Positions 1-11,797 of a stretch of DNA of 64,000 nucleotides are shown piece after piece. The stretch is from Pogostemon cablin (taxonomy: Eukaryota; Streptophyta; Magnoliopsida; Lamiales; Lamiaceae). Under the pieces are notes generated by a model. It did not search any database, had not been told where the DNA came from, and saw only the letters and a list, made by a program, of their open reading frames with translations. The stretch covers positions 27,509,777 to 27,573,776 of the forward strand of contig CM042965.1 of NCBI GenBank assembly GCA_023678885.1, in the 5' to 3' direction. The stretch's first letter is position 1. Each line of letters begins with the position of its first letter. Both the position numbers and the translations under genes were made by a program.

Positions 1-327
1 ATATCGAGAGAGAGTTTAGGTGGAATTAGTGATCGCTCCTATGCCATGTCCATGAGAGATTAGAATTAATTGCATAATTACTTTGTTATCTATGCTATGA
101 TTGTTGCTAATCTCATCTTGGCATCATTTGGAACCATTTATTCTTGCATTCATTTTATCATTTATTTTCATTAGTTTTAGTGCGTTCATTTTCACGCTTA
201 TCCTCCATCCCATTCCGCCGTCCTTATAAAATCAAGATAAACTTGAGATCGCTTAAACTCTAGCACGTTCCTCCATTGAGTTCGATAAATTCTTTAATTG
301 CTCATCCCGACTATATACGACCAATCA
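1..327 (+). repeat. 3' end of a forward-oriented Athila-like LTR
   Basis: The stretch matches, in order and spacing, the 3' third of the LTRs ending at 22526, 25619 and 28127: a 'gagtttaggtg' block, 'gctaatctcatct', 'gagatcgctta' and a final 'gaccaatca'. The window starts inside it, so the 5' part and any target duplication are not visible. It lies against reverse-strand element A, which suggests that it inserted into, or recombined with, the 3' LTR of A. Confidence 0.6.
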
Positions 328-965
328 AGTAGCACTTTCTGATGTCAGTACATGGCCAAATCTTGCAGGGCTGTGTACTGAACATGGCTCGTGTAGCTGC
401 TTTCCCTATTTTTCCTAATTTCAAACTTCACATCTCGCTTTGCCCTATTTTTGCATTTCTAATACACCCTATTCATGCTTAAAAATTCATCACAACATTA
501 GCTCCACAATTATGATCAAATAACGGACTATCATGTACTTTAACACCACTAAACGTACCAAAACAAGCTTAACTCATGAGAAAATTTTCAAAATTAACTA
601 TTTTGCACAAGACAATCTATCAACATTTGATACATCAAGCATATACAAGTGGAGAGTCATACCACGCACTTACCCCCCAAACTTAAATAAAAATAAGTTG
701 AGAATTAAGTTTGTAAAAAGTGGTAAGACTTACCCTTGTAGTGTCCACCAATGATTTTCATAAAGTTACCTTGTAATGACGTATGTGCACTTCCAAACTC
801 CAAGTATGACCACCACGCATACATTTTCGTTCTAACTTTAGCACCATTGTCTTCCTTCACATGCACTTTTCTCAATGAGCTTCTCCACCTACATACCAAA
901 TCTATAAGAAAACAATTAAGAACAAAAATAAAATAAAATCTACTCTACTAAACAATCAAAGAGTT
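328..965 (-). other. 3' noncoding and 3' LTR remnant of element A
   Basis: No gene is seen. Read on the minus strand, a G-rich PPT-like tract (671-685) lies about 280 bp after the end of pol. At about 328-516 there is U3-like sequence with short ACACG/CGTGT motifs resembling the U3 of the 5' LTR at 7806-8150. The LTR start may be the 'tgatcataattgtgg' read leftward from about 516. The forward LTR end at 1-327 cuts the rest off. Confidence 0.4.
671..685 (-). promoter_or_regulatory. Internal polypurine-like tract after pol (element A)
   Basis: Minus-strand reading TAAGTTTGGGGGGTA. The same AAGTTTGGGGG core forms the true 3' PPT next to LTRs at 24163 and 50693. Here it is not next to an LTR but just downstream of pol, like the tract at 55012-55022 in element F. 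It could be a second plus-strand priming site or only a conserved fossil; function is inferred. Confidence 0.4.
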
Positions 966-2319
966 TCAAGAAGAGAGGGTATCCATATACACTATCTCCT
1001 TTTGAGAAGGAGATAGGTAGTGTTTCACCCGATGATCATTCACTACAAACTCATTATTAGGACCTCTTAGCTTCAATGTATTTTCACTCAACACTTTTAG
1101 CACTTCATATGGCCCCATCAATTTAGACTTAAGCTTTCCGGGGAACAACTTAAGCCTTGAATTGAATACAAGAACTTTGTCCCCGGAAGCAAATATCTTT
1201 TTCTTCACTTTAGCATCATGCCATCTCTTTATATTCTCTTTGTAGATGATTGAATTATCAAATGCTCTTCCTCTAAACTCCTCTAAATCAATTTCAACAA
1301 CCTTGCTTGACCACTCTCCCCTTCATCCATATTAAGGCGTTTAATAGCCCACAACGCACGGTGCTCCAATTCTATGGAAAGATGACAAGCCTTTCCATAA
1401 ACCAATTGATATGGTGACGAACCAAGAATGGTCTTAAAAGCCGTTCGATAAGCCCATAAGATATTGTCAAGCTTTTTCGATAATCCTTCCTCCCCCCATT
1501 GATTTTCTTTTCTAAAACTAACTTGATTTGACGGTTTGAAACCTCCGCCAATCCATTTGCTTGAGGGTGGTACGGTGTAGCCACTTGATGTTTCACCCCA
1601 TATCTCTTCAACAATCCTTCCATCGACTTATTTACAAAATGAGATCCTCCATCACTCAGTAATGCTCGTGGAACTCTAAACCTAGCAAAAATATTATTTT
1701 TCAAGAATCTTTGAACAATCAAGGCATCATTTGTCTTAGTGGGGATTGCCTCCACCTACTTTGACACATAATCCACCTCTAGCAAGATGTACATATATCC
1801 TTGAGATAAAAGAAATGGTCCCATGAAATCAATGCCCCATACATCAAAAATCTCCACATCAATTCTTAAACTCATGGGCATCTCATCTTTTTTACCTATT
1901 CCCCTTACTCTTTGGCATCTATCACACTTAGCCACAAACTTCTTTGCATCTTTAAACAATGTAGGCCAATAGAAACCCGATTGTAAAATCTTAGCTCCCA
2001 TCTTTTGATGACTAAAGCGGCCCCCACACAAAGACGAATGACATAGCTCAAGAATTTCCACAACTTCTTCATTAGCCACACACTTTCTTATGACTCCATC
2101 ATTGTAAATTTTAAACAAAAAGGGCTCATCCCACAAATATTTCTTTACTTCAACATAAAACCTTTTTACCTTATACTCATTGAGCAACGTGGGCTTAATT
2201 CCACAAACAAGGAAGTTGACATAGTCGGCATACCAAGGCGGTGTATTCACCATGAGAGTATACACTTGCTCAACTTCAACTTGAAGAATTTCCTCATCCA
2301 GGAACTCATCCCTAATCGG
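966..2319 (-). pseudogene. Integrase (element A), broken
   Basis: Integrase normally inserts the cDNA into the host genome. The reading runs from about 2250 to 966. The zinc-binding region (about 2060-1910) ends in 'CDRCQR'. The catalytic core has its first Asp in 'WGIDFMGPF', the second in 'LSDGGSHF' and the Glu in 'NGLAEVSN'. The C-terminal domain (1208-966) has 'NSRLKLFPGKLKSKLMGPYE'. An in-frame stop replaces the Trp expected after 'YVSK' (about 1755), and frameshifts separate the core from the C-terminal part near 1370-1210. Catalytic residues survive but the frame does not. Confidence 0.85.
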
Positions 2320-3480
2320 CTTCATATCTTCATTCTCTCCTCTATTTTCCAATCTAGACAAATGATCCGCGATCACATTCTCCACACCATTTTTATCCTT
2401 AATCACCACATCAAATTCCTGCAAAAGTAACACCCAACAAATTAAACGTGGTTTAGCATCTTTCTTACTAATTAAGTACTTTATGGCCATGTGATCTTTG
2501 TAGATAATAGTTTGCGTGCCAACCAAGTATGGCCGAAACTTCTCAAAAGCATACACGACAGCTAAAAATTCTATTTCCATTGTCATGTAATTAACTTGGC
2601 ACGAATTCAATTAGTAGATTGCTCTAATTTTTTTCTCTCTCGTTTGCCCCAATACCACTCCTACGGATTGATCACTAGGATCACAATGCAATTTAAATTG
2701 TAGGCTCCAATCCGGGGTAACGAGTATTGGAGAAGAGGTTAGAGCCCCCTTAAGCACCTGAAATGAAACACGGTATTTATCATTGAAGTTAAATGGACAA
2801 TCTTTTTCAAGTAATTTACAAAGAGGTTTAGCAATTTTTAAAAAATCCTTAATGAAGCGTCTATAAAAGCCCGCATGACCTAAAAACGTTCAAGTAATTT
2901 ACAAAGAGGTTTAGCAATTTTTAAAAAATCCTTAATGAAGCGTTTATAAAAGCCCGCATGACCTAAAAACGATCTCACTCCCTTCTCACTAGTAGGAGGG
3001 GAAAGACGTTCTATGGCTACCACTATGGCCCTATCCACTTTTAAACCAAACTTTGAAATATGATATCCCAAGACTATCCCATCGGTCACCATAAAATGGC
3101 ATTTTTCCCAATTTAGCACAAAATTTGATTCTTCACACCTCTGCAACACAATAGTGAGATTAGTCAAAGATAGACATCATACAACGCTGAAAAGTGGCAG
3201 GAGCATTACATAGACCAAAAGACATCATTCTAAACGTAAATTTTCCATAAGGACATGTGAATATCGTCTTCTCTTGATCTTCCGGGACAATCAATATTTG
3301 ATTATACCCAAAATATCCATCAAGAAAATAATAATACTCATGTCCCACAAGTCTATCCAACTTTTGGTCTATGAATGGTAATGGAAAATGATCTTTACGA
3401 GTATTTTCATTCAATTTACAATAATCAACTCACACTCTCCAACCCGTGATAGTTTGAGTGGAAATTATTTCATTCGTATC
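2320..3480 (-). pseudogene. Reverse transcriptase-RNase H (element A), active site deleted
   Basis: The RT fingers/palm are recognisable at 3414-3165 ('DHFPLPFIDQKLDRL', 'YGKFTFRMMSFGLCNAPATF'). After 'RCMMSIF' the reading jumps into 'TNLTIVLQRCEES'. The intervening stretch, which in element F contains 'FMDDFSVFG', is missing, so the metal-binding YxDD-type box is lost. Downstream, the 83-bp duplication at 2808-2973 shifts the frame. RNase H follows ('EIEFLAVVYAFEKFRPYL' and 'ADHLSRLE', about 2590-2340). The protein cannot be active. Confidence 0.85.
2808..2973 (-). repeat. 83-bp tandem duplication in the RT gene of element A
   Basis: The segments 2808-2890 and 2891-2973 are near-identical head-to-tail copies, both beginning 'caagtaatttacaaagag' and containing 'gcccgcatgacctaaaaacg'. 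One visible difference is cgtcta/cgttta. The 83-bp length is not a multiple of three, so it breaks the frame and duplicates the 'GHAGFYKRFIKDF' region. Confidence 0.9.
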
Positions 3481-3559
3481 GGATCAAACAAGAAGAGTTA
3501 GATTTTAAAGAGTCAATAGAGTAAGAGTGGCTTATGATAATTTTCAATGGATCCTTGGA

Positions 3560-4743
3560 GTGAAGATGATACATATGCTCTTCAACAACGTTGTCCACAA
3601 TCTCCAATCATCTACATTCCTCCTTGTTCCTAGGATAACTCATAGTCTCTCTTAGTGAAAATATCACCTCTTCCTCATTCACCCTTAAAGTTAGCTCCTC
3701 TTTCTCCACATCTATCAATGCTTTTCCCGTGGAAAGAAATGGATGACCAAGTATCAACAGGACATTTGCATCTTCATTCATATCTAATACCACAAAATCA
3801 AAGGGAAATACAAACTTGCCAACTTTGATCAAAATATCTTCCACAATTCCCTTTGGATGTGTCAACGACCGGTCGGCTAATTGAAGTGTGACCGACGTTT
3901 GACCTCACCAATGCCCCACTTCTTAAAAATTGACAAGGGCATCAAGTTAATGCTAGCACCCAAATCACATAAAACTTTGTAATTCTTATGCTCTCCCATC
4001 TCACATGGAATAGTGAAACTCCCTGGATCTTTCAATTTAGGAGGGAGTTTCCTTTGTAGAATAGCACTACATTCCTCCGTAAGATTAACCATTTCGAACT
4101 CACTCAAACTTCTTTTCTTTGACAAGATATCCTTCAAAAACTTGAAGTAGTTGGGTATTTGAAGTCAAGCATCCGCAAAAAGAATATTTATATGTATCTT
4201 CTTCAACATCTCAACAAACTTAGCAAAATTTTCCTCTAATCTCTTTTTCAAGCATCTTTGTGGGAACGGAATTGCAACGGGCAACTTAGGTATTCTCCAT
4301 TCATCTCTTTCAAAGTTCTCTTCCCTCTCTTTATGTTTTGCTTGTCTACATCTTTCCCATTTCTTTGGAGATTTTACTTTTTCCTCTTCAAGTGTAGGGG
4401 CATTTTCATCGTTTTCAACAATTTCAACTTCTTTTTCTTTCCCTTCTTCATCCATTCTTTCCATAGGCTCAAGTTCACACTCTACTCCCTCTACTTCCAT
4501 CAGCATAGAAGGCCTTTTGTATTTTATTCCACTACAAAGTTCAATAATCTTGCATTGCTCCTTAGGGTTAGTAATGGTTGTAGATGAAAACTTCCCTTGA
4601 CGATGAACATCCCCCCTTTCATTTGCCATTTGACTAATGTGAGTCTCAATCGCTTTAAATCTTCTCTCATTTACATCATTTTGTTGTCTCATTTCATCTC
4701 TTCCTTCTTTAGCTTCTTTCATAAATTCGAACACTTTAGCCAT
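3560..4743 (-). pseudogene. Gag-pro linker and aspartic protease (element A)
   Basis: The protease normally matures the Gag-Pol polyprotein. The ORF 4743-4165 is a Lys/Glu-rich charged linker ('KEREENFERDEWRIPKLPV'). ORF 4137-3877 carries the 'LCDLGASINLMPLSIF' protease core, in which CDLGAS stands where many retroviral-type proteases have DTGA. ORF 3865-3608 continues with 'GIVEDILIKVGKFVFPFDFV' and a second-half 'LILGHPFLSTGKALIDV'. Frameshifts near 4150 and 3870 split it. The counterpart in element F (59176 onward) is continuous, which makes the assignment firm. Confidence 0.8.
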
Positions 4744-5429
4744 TTGATCTTACATTGTAGGTTTCCCTTCATCATTTGGAGCTTTTTCCCTGGATTAGTG
4801 CCCGGTGGAAGAGTAAGGGCATTCCCTTAATTTTTATATGATAAATTCTCATACCTACGAGGTTGGTTAAAATTTTCTTGAAAATTACCTTGCCCCCATC
4901 CTCCTTGCCTTTGTTGATATCCTCCTCCATGGTTGCCAAAACCACCACCATAGTTTCCTTGATATCCTCCTCCTTTGTTGATCTTCGGGGAATTCATGTT
5001 GTTGACACCTCCTTAGCATTTCCTTGAATCGATCCCACGCTTCACTAAATGTCTCAAGCGGTATTTGCTTGAATTGAAAGATTTGCCCTTTGAGATGCAA
5101 CATCTTTGAAGGAGGAAAATATTTGCTCATGAATCTTTGCGCCAACTCTCTCCACGTGGTATAGGATCCCAGAGGTATAGTATGGTACCAAGCCTTAGCT
5201 CTATCCCTCAATGAAAAGGAAAAGAGCTTCATTTTTACAATATCCTCACTTACCCCATTAATCTTGATAGTGTTAGCTAACTCTGTGAATTGAAATAAGT
5301 GAGCATTTGGATCCTCCATTGCACCACCACCAAACTAATTTGCTTGTACCATATTAATCTACCCCGTCTTTATCTCAAAGTTGTTGACATTCAATGGTGG
5401 TCCCATAGCATAATTCTCATATTGCAGTT
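4744..5429 (-). pseudogene. Gag, C-terminal part (element A)
   Basis: The retrotransposon Gag domain is visible at 5319-5020: 'EDPNAHLFQFTELANTIKIN', 'RAKAWYHTIPLGSYTTW', 'YFPPSK' and 'EAWDRFKEMLRRC'. Gag forms the virus-like particle. After 'QQHEFPED' the frame degenerates into Gly/Gln/Asn-rich sequence (4990-4880), resembling the glycine-rich tail in element F. No CCHC knuckle is seen, as usual for Athila-type Gag. The gene is separated from its N-terminus (6458-6252) by the fold-back element. Confidence 0.8.
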
Positions 5430-6251
5430 GTTGGATTATATACTAAAAGTCTAGCTTTTTATATGAACAATGTTTAAATAATTTATTTGAAATGAGAATC
5501 ATGTGATCAAATATTTTGCATAATTATTTATTCTTGTAAAAATCTATTTACTTTATACTGTAGATGATGTGTTGTGCGGCGTCACATGAAAGATCATATT
5601 ATTGGCTTCTTATAAAGTATAAATATATATTCACAACCGAGATAGAAGGGGACTATCTATCGGTATGGTTATAATGTGATTTGGCATTAGTCTGTCTTGA
5701 CTATAAAATTGTACTAGTGCACTTTGTGTATTGAATAGGACCGCCGTTGAGATCATTCGATTTATACTGACTATATAATAGAACTTGATCTCTGTTATTA
5801 TGAAAGTTCGTACTCTTAATCCCTATACATTAACCTCGACACGTAAGCTAGTATTTACTGTATAGGAATTAAGAGTACGAACATCCATAATAACAGAGAT
5901 CAAGTTCTATTATATAGTCAGTATAAACCGAATGATCTCAATGCGGTTCTGCTCAATACACTCAAAGTGCACTAGTGCAATTTCATAGTCAAGACAGACT
6001 AATGCCAAATCACACTATAACCATACCGATAGATAGTCCCCGTCTATCTCGGTTGTGAATATCTGTTTATACTTTATAAGGAGCCGATAACATGATCTTA
6101 CGTGTGACGCCGCACACCAAATTATCTACTGTATAAAGTAATGGACTTTTGCAACAACATTATAGCAAATGTTTGATCACATGATTGTCATTTTGAATAT
6201 TGTCAAAACATTGTTCATAGAAAAAGTTAGACTTTCAGTATACAATCCAAC
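5430..6251. mobile_element. 822-bp fold-back (long inverted repeat) element
   Basis: The left arm 5430-5829 and the right arm 5859-6251 are imperfect inverted copies over about 400 bp, from the outer ends (GTTGGATTATATACT versus, inverted, GTTGGATTGTATACT) to the inner ends (CCTATACA/TGTATAGG), with a loop of about 29 nt. It interrupts gag of element A, because Gag reading resumes on the other side. No clear target duplication is visible. No transposase is encoded, so it would be a non-autonomous MITE or fold-back element. A transcript across it would form a long hairpin. Confidence 0.85.
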
Positions 6252-6458
6252 AAGATTAACATGTCCTCCTCGAACATTATCACCCCCTTGTTGAAAATTC
6301 CTCATATGAACTTTTTCATTGACCATATTGGTATTATCCATTCCGCTTTCTATAACTTCCTCAGTAGGATCTAACACTCCTCTTCTTTGTCTTCTTAAGG
6401 TAGTTTCCAATTCCAAATTCAAAGGTTCAATGGATTGAGACCTTGAACGAGTTTGCAT
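6252..6458 (-). pseudogene. Gag N-terminus (element A)
   Basis: The reading starts 'MQTRSRSQSIEPLNLELETT' at 6458, 127 bp inside the primer site. It matches in character the start of gag of element F (61285, 'MLTRSKKGELEPYN'). It runs to '..GGHVNLVG' at 6252, where the fold-back element enters. The short basic N-terminus followed by acidic sequence is typical of Athila-type Gag. The start is chosen as the first ATG after the primer site. Confidence 0.7.
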
Positions 6459-6584
6459 GTACCTACATAAATTTCCAAATTAGCTCACCAAATAACCAAG
6501 ACAAGTAAACAAGTAAACAAATAAAAAAATACTCTTATCAAAACTAATCAAATTCAAACTCGTTACAACCAAAAGTTTAATATT

Positions 6585-6603
6585 TTCCCGGCAAGTGGCA
6601 CCA
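6585..6603 (-). promoter_or_regulatory. Primer binding site of element A
   Basis: The minus strand reads TGGTGCCACTTGCCGGGAA, directly after the LTR end 'CTAAGAACA'. It is a mutated form of the TGGCGCCGTTGCCGGGGA primer site used by Athila-type elements, complementary to the 3' end of tRNA-Asp. Two or three substitutions fit the overall decay of the element. Confidence 0.75.
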
Positions 6604-8367
6604 TGTTCTTAGTCCCATTTTTAGTAAAATGAATTAGAGCAAGATACTCTGTCGTTGTTGTACACATATGATAAAGTAATAAAATTTATAGTTATGTCGT
6701 CCCAAGGGAAAGTAAACTCATAGTTGTATCCGAATTTGTCATCAATTATGCTTTGTAAGAGTGATAAGATTGAATGTTTGGTGTTATACTAATGATTACT
6801 CTAATCAATTAACTAAAGAAATCAATTAACAACTAATAGTATTAAATATCAATCACGTAACAAGGTGACTGGAATGGATATAATGTATTTAATAAGAGAG
6901 CAAGGCTAACCATATTCATGGATAAGAAACTAGCTAGATATGCATGACTCTTAACATTGAACTTCATTAATTATGGACTAAAAGCAATCACGTTTTTACC
7001 CCTAATCCCTATAGCCAAGGCAATTAGGTTCTCGACTCTTTGACAAGTCTAAATCTCCTAGGATTGTCTTATTATCAGTTACCATTAAGGTACTAAGATT
7101 CTAAGTTTGGTTCTTTTCACTCAATTTCTTAAGTGTCCCCTTATGAATGTTCTAAACAAAAAAAGGGTAAGGCTTACCTCCCCTCACACTAACATACATG
7201 TTCATCTTAATAAATGATTCAACTAAACCACTAATCATAATATTGGAATAGCTATCCTAACACTATGAATAGAGAATTTAATCACACAATTATTGAAATG
7301 AAACATGAATCATTAATTATAAAAAGAAGTCTAAAATTAACTCAATTCAATATCTAAGATCCTACATATCTAGCATTCTTCTCAACCAATCATATGATTA
7401 GCCCTACTATAGGACTAGCCACTACACATCATGTTCAAATCAATACAACCAATGACTTGCTTTATTTGAGCCAAAATATGAAGAAAAATAGCAATTGAAA
7501 AGTAGATCGGCTTCCCTTTTATGAAGATGGCCTTCCTTCCTTCCAACATGCTCAATTCTTCAATCTATGATGATCTTCTCTTCTCAAATTGATGGAATTA
7601 TGGAGTGATGGATGAATTTTAGGAGAACCAATGGATTGAATGGATGAAAAGTGTGGAAGATGGATGAATTTGAATGTGTGTGTGAAGGTATGGTGTGATA
7701 GTGTATTTTTAGATCTTAGAAAATGCTCCAAAATGTGATTCTCCTCTAATTTTCGCACTCAATTGGGTTTTTATACCCTTTGGAACCTTCTAGAACGTTC
7801 TAAATTTAACTCTGGATTCGGCACCTACACGGGTCGTGTAGCAGCACACGGTTCATGTAGTGCACACATATTTCGGCGTGTTCTGCGTGTTCCCGGATAC
7901 GGCTCATGTAGCAGCACACGGCTTCCTCCTGGGCATATAGTATTTTCTGATGTAGGCATACAGCCTTCTCAAACAGGCTCGTGTTCCGCACACGGGGTGT
8001 GTGCTTGCTCACAACTCGTGCGCCGGAACACGGCCTTCTCCTGGGTATGTCACGTCTTCTGAAGTTCAAGCACGGCCACCTCGGATAGGCCCGTGTTCCG
8101 CACATGAGGCGTGTCCGAGCATGCCCTGTTCTTCCTTCTCTATTTTTGCTCCCAACTCCGTTTTTCTCAAATTTTAACCTGGTTTACATACATTTAAGCT
8201 AATTTACATACTTTTATCAATCCATACTACACTTCTCCTAATTGACATAAAACTCCACCAAAGTTACACAAATACGGATAAAAACATCCGAAAATTCATA
8301 AGTAAAGACACTAAAATTTAGATGAAAATGATAATGATCAATAACAAAGTGAATTTAACGACGATCA
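6604..8367 (-). repeat. 5' LTR of element A
   Basis: On the minus strand it starts TGATCGTCGTTAAATTCAC at 8367 and ends ..CTAAGAACA at 6604, beside the primer site. The start matches LTRs at 21335 and 24176 (TGATCGTTGTGAAATTCAC). A TATA box lies at about 7766-7778 (minus-strand GGGTATAAAA). Upstream of it, 7806-8110 is a cluster of CGTGT/ACACG motifs. The remainder is AT-rich R/U5. LTR length is about 1.76 kb. Confidence 0.8.
7806..8110. repeat. U3 cluster of short inverted ACACGG/CCGTGT motifs
   Basis: Motifs such as 'gtgtagcagcacacggttc', 'gcacacggggtgtg' and 'gcccgtgttccgcacatgag' recur about ten times in both orientations. The block is GC-rich against a strongly AT-rich background and lies just upstream of the LTR TATA box. 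Homologous blocks are at 25755-25975 and 26806-27020. ORFs read through here are artefacts of the repeats. Confidence 0.7.
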
Positions 8368-10559
8368 ATCTACTTAAAAAAACAAATGCACACATTACAG
8401 AGGGATTGGGTAGAATTAAATAAAGTAGCCTACAACTAATATAATATTATCAAAAAAATATAAATTATAGGAATACATATTTATATTATTTAGATTTTTT
8501 TGTTTAATAATTATTTAAAATAAAATATAGGAGTTTTATTGGTAAGGTCCTTAAAGATGAGTGAACTATCCATTCAAGATCACCGAAACATTTTTTTAAG
8601 GATTCAAAATTTCAATCAATTCAAGAACTATATTTTTAAACAAGGTCTATATTCTTAAATCCTGTTTGGTATATTGTAATGGTTAGCTGAAAAAGAGAAT
8701 ATTGACTTTCGGTCAATACTTTGAAAGAATATAAAATTTTAAAAAATATAAATATTATATTATATATAAAGATATTAATTTAAGTAAATTTAATTATTAT
8801 CTTTTACTATAGGTTTTGATAGTAAACTTTCAATTCAGTATGGTAGAATTTGAATTACTGGTATATGTTATTAGATGATATATAAAGTCTGAACAATAAA
8901 AATTCGGTTCATTAAGATTCGGAGAAAATTAAGTAATCAACAAACTTTTTATTTAATTTTGATTGGATTCAATAATTTTTACTTACGAAGCACAGCCTTA
9001 GCACGTGTGCACAAAATTTTAGTTACATTACATGATACTCCATAAAGTTCCTATTTTTATTATATTGAATATTCCATTCAATGATTTTTTAGTAAAAGGG
9101 TTTCGCATATGACCTGCCACGACTGAGTCAGGATTTGGATTAAGGAGGCCCAAAATAGTATTGTAAAATACTCCTTCCGTCCATTTGTAAGGTATTCATT
9201 TGCTTTTGCACGAAGATTAAGGAGTATTATTATTTTATATAAAGTGGGTAGTTATATTAGTAGTGAGTGGTTGGTATGTGTTGGGCCCTTTTACTTAAAT
9301 GAGAAAAAAGACACCTTAAGAGTGGACGACCAAAATGACAAAATGAATACCTTATCAGCGGATGGAGAGAATATTTCATTAGTCCTACATCACTCTTCAT
9401 GTTTAACTGTTAGATATAAATAAAATGTTAAATGATATTATGAATGTGAAATAAAAAGGAAGGAAAATTTTAAAATTAAAGTAACTTTTAAATTAGTTGA
9501 ATAAATTGTTGTTTCATTTTTTTTTCTGGGTGGGCAAACAAATGAAGAGAATTAAGTAAATTATTTCTAAAATCTTTTGTGCAAAGTGAAGAAAAAACTA
9601 CAGAATCTAAAAAATACGGAGTACATAAATAATACATAGTTCTAAAATAAAAGTTAAATAAATAAAATCAAAGGAAAAAAAAGTTAAAAAATAATAATTT
9701 AGAATTTTAAAGGCATATTGTTGGAGATTTGAGTGCCACTCTACTGTGCTATGTGAATATAATTGTCAGAATATGAGTATAATATACAATCACACAACAT
9801 CTACTCCTCAAGTTCTGCTTAATTCAATATATGGCTAACTAATTATAATTTTTTTATTGACTAAACGAAGTGCAATGAGTACTTTAAAGGAATTTCTGTA
9901 TTAGAGTAGTTCAATTAATCCTAACCAAAATTTAATATCTTTACTTTTGAAAACCTAGAACTGAGTTACTATGAAAAACGTTGAGGAAACAATATAGAAT
10001 TTTATTATGCATTGAAACTATTATTGAAAAATCAGTTACGCAACTTTCCTCTTTATCAAATCGTATTTATCATAAATTAGACTTGGGAGAGAAATAGGGT
10101 AATCATGAAATAAATTAATGAGGATTAATTAAGTTGTTCATGATCATTTATTCTTCAATGAATGTCAACATGAAGAAAAAAAATGAAGAATTTATATAAA
10201 TCAATAAATTACTAGTCATCTGAGAGTTGAACGATTGATCTGAAATCAAATGAAAGAACTGCTACTTGATGGCTTGAAATTTATTGAATTTATTTAGGGT
10301 TTATGTTCATTGAGAAGAAAGAAAAGAAATAGTTAACGACGTCTATTAGTTCCAGGAGTTTGTCTTGGATTGAGATTCCCTTTACTAATGTAAATCTTAA
10401 TTTGAAAAAAAATAAAAAATGAGATCTTGATTTGAGATAAATGTTAAATTGGAGCTTCTTTTGAGACATTATCTTAAATTTGGGCCTTAATATGAAAATC
10501 TTCTGTGTGTGTATATATATATTGAATCAGTATTGATGTTTTTTTATCCAATGGTTCTG
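8368..10559. other. AT-rich intergenic region, no gene seen
   Basis: Very AT-rich sequence with scattered short ORFs that show no recognisable protein character. The only element I can define is a Stowaway-like MITE at 9171-9370. The part next to 10500 may include the 5' end of the MULE, but I see no terminal inverted repeat for it. Confidence 0.6.
9171..9370. mobile_element. Stowaway-like MITE
   Basis: The left end is TA-CTCCTTCCGTCCATTTG and the right end is the inverted GCGGATGGAGAG. Both are versions of the CTCCCTCCGTCC terminus of Stowaway (Tc1/mariner-related) MITEs. Subterminal 'ggtattcatttgc' and 'aaatgaatacctta' are also inverted copies. The length of 200 bp is typical. The right TA is not clean. 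Confidence 0.75.
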
Positions 10560-11797
10560 ATGGCAGATGATGCTTATAATACAATGGAAGATATTAATTA
10601 TCACAGTGACTCATCTATTGGTACAATAAAATCACTAAGTGAATTGAGGACTATAGATGATTCTGATTCTAATACATCAGACAGTGATGATGAAGTTGAT
10701 TCAACTAGTGTTCCGAGCACATACGAATAAATATTCTTTAAAGTTGGTCAAAAGTTCTCTTCTATTGATGAATTTTATGAAAATGTGAAATGTTATGGAG
10801 CATACAACAATTATGAGTACTTATCATTTGTGAGAAAAGATAAGAAAAAGTGTAGAGCATGGTGTGCAAATGATTGTCCTTGGCTTATTTATTATTCAAA
10901 AGTGGGTCACTTAGAAACCTATGAAGTGAAAACATACTATGAAGAACATAATTGCAAGAAATGTGCAAAAGCCAAGTTCATAGATGGCAAGTGGTTGAGC
11001 AACAAGGTGGTTGATGTGTTGAAAAAGTTTCTAAATTTGACCGGGTCAGAGTTGAAAGAACATATTGTTGAGAAATTCAAAATAAAAATTAGAAGAGCAA
11101 AAGCATATAGAGTTAGAAGTCTTGCATTTCAATCTATGGATGGCAATCACGATGAGCAATATTCAAGATTATGGGACTATCATGAAGAATTATTAAGAAC
11201 AAATTCTGGGACTACTTTTCAGATATTGGCTCCAGGTGTACCTTCTAGATTTGATCGACTTTATTTTGCATAGATGCGTATAAGAAGGGCTTTTTAGCAG
11301 GATGTCGACCTCTGATTTCCATTGATGGATGCTTCTTGAAGGGATATTATAGGGGCCAACTCTTTTCAGCAGTAGCTCAAGATGGAAACAATAGTCTCTT
11401 TCTTATAGCATATGCTATAGTTTCTTCAGAAACTAGAGAGATGCGGTCTTGGTTTTTGACTAATCTATTGGCAGATATTGGGATTACATCCCCTCGTAGA
11501 GAAAAGTGTACATGTATTTCGGACCAAGGAAAGGTAATAAGAAACACTAATATCGTTCCTTCATTTCTCAATGTGTTCATTCAATAATGTTTAATATTTT
11601 TATATTAACAGAGTCTTCTTTTAGCTTTGGATGATGTGCATCCTTCTAAGCATCATAGATTATGTATTTTACATGTATTCCGTAATTTCAAGAAAAGGTG
11701 GACGGATAAACATATTTCGAATCAATTTTGGAAAGCTATAAATGTCACCACCATTGTTGGAGTGTTTCAATGGAAAAATCTTAAAGTACCGAGGTGT
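10560..11797 (+). pseudogene. Mutator-like (MULE) transposase, N-terminal part
   Basis: An acidic N-terminus ('DDSDSNTSDSDDEVDS') is followed by the MuDR-type zinc-binding/DNA-binding region at 10785-11160 ('KCRAWCANDCPWLIYYSKVG', 'HNCKKCAKAKFI'). The MULE catalytic domain follows, with its first Asp in 'SIDGCFLKGYYRGQ' and second in 'CISDQGK', then 'ALDDVHPSKH'. A stop at 10728-10730 and a frameshift near 11265 break the frame. A 78-bp GT-AG intron (11534-11611) separates 'SDQGK' from 'SLLLALDD'. The reading stops at an LTR at 11798. The C-terminal part with the SWIM finger is at 46582-47125, on the same strand. Confidence 0.85.
11534..11611 (+). other. Phase-0 intron in the MULE transposase
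   Basis: The sequence is AAG|GTAATAAG...TATATTAACAG|AGT. Removing these 78 bases joins two conserved parts of the MULE domain ('CISDQGK' and 'SLLLALDD') in frame, whereas reading through gives stops and a non-conserved tail. Confidence 0.75.

Larger units (their letters stand above)
328..8367 (-). mobile_element. Element A: degenerate Athila-like Ty3/gypsy retrotransposon
   Basis: The domain order read on the minus strand from 8367 is 5' LTR, tRNA-type primer site, gag, protease, reverse transcriptase, RNase H and integrase, which is the Ty3/gypsy order. Protein sequence (CDLGAS protease, HFPLPF RT start, integrase C-terminus) is of the Athila/Tat kind. The coding region is broken by an 822-bp fold-back insertion in gag, a deletion across the RT active site, an 83-bp tandem duplication and several stops and frameshifts, so it cannot be autonomous. 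The 3' LTR is fragmentary. Confidence 0.85.

Noticed and set aside
7763..8105. Two overlapping 99-codon ORFs on opposite strands
   Set aside because: They lie in LTR U3 over the inverted ACACGG motif cluster; similar shadow ORFs occur in the homologous LTR at 25699-27030.
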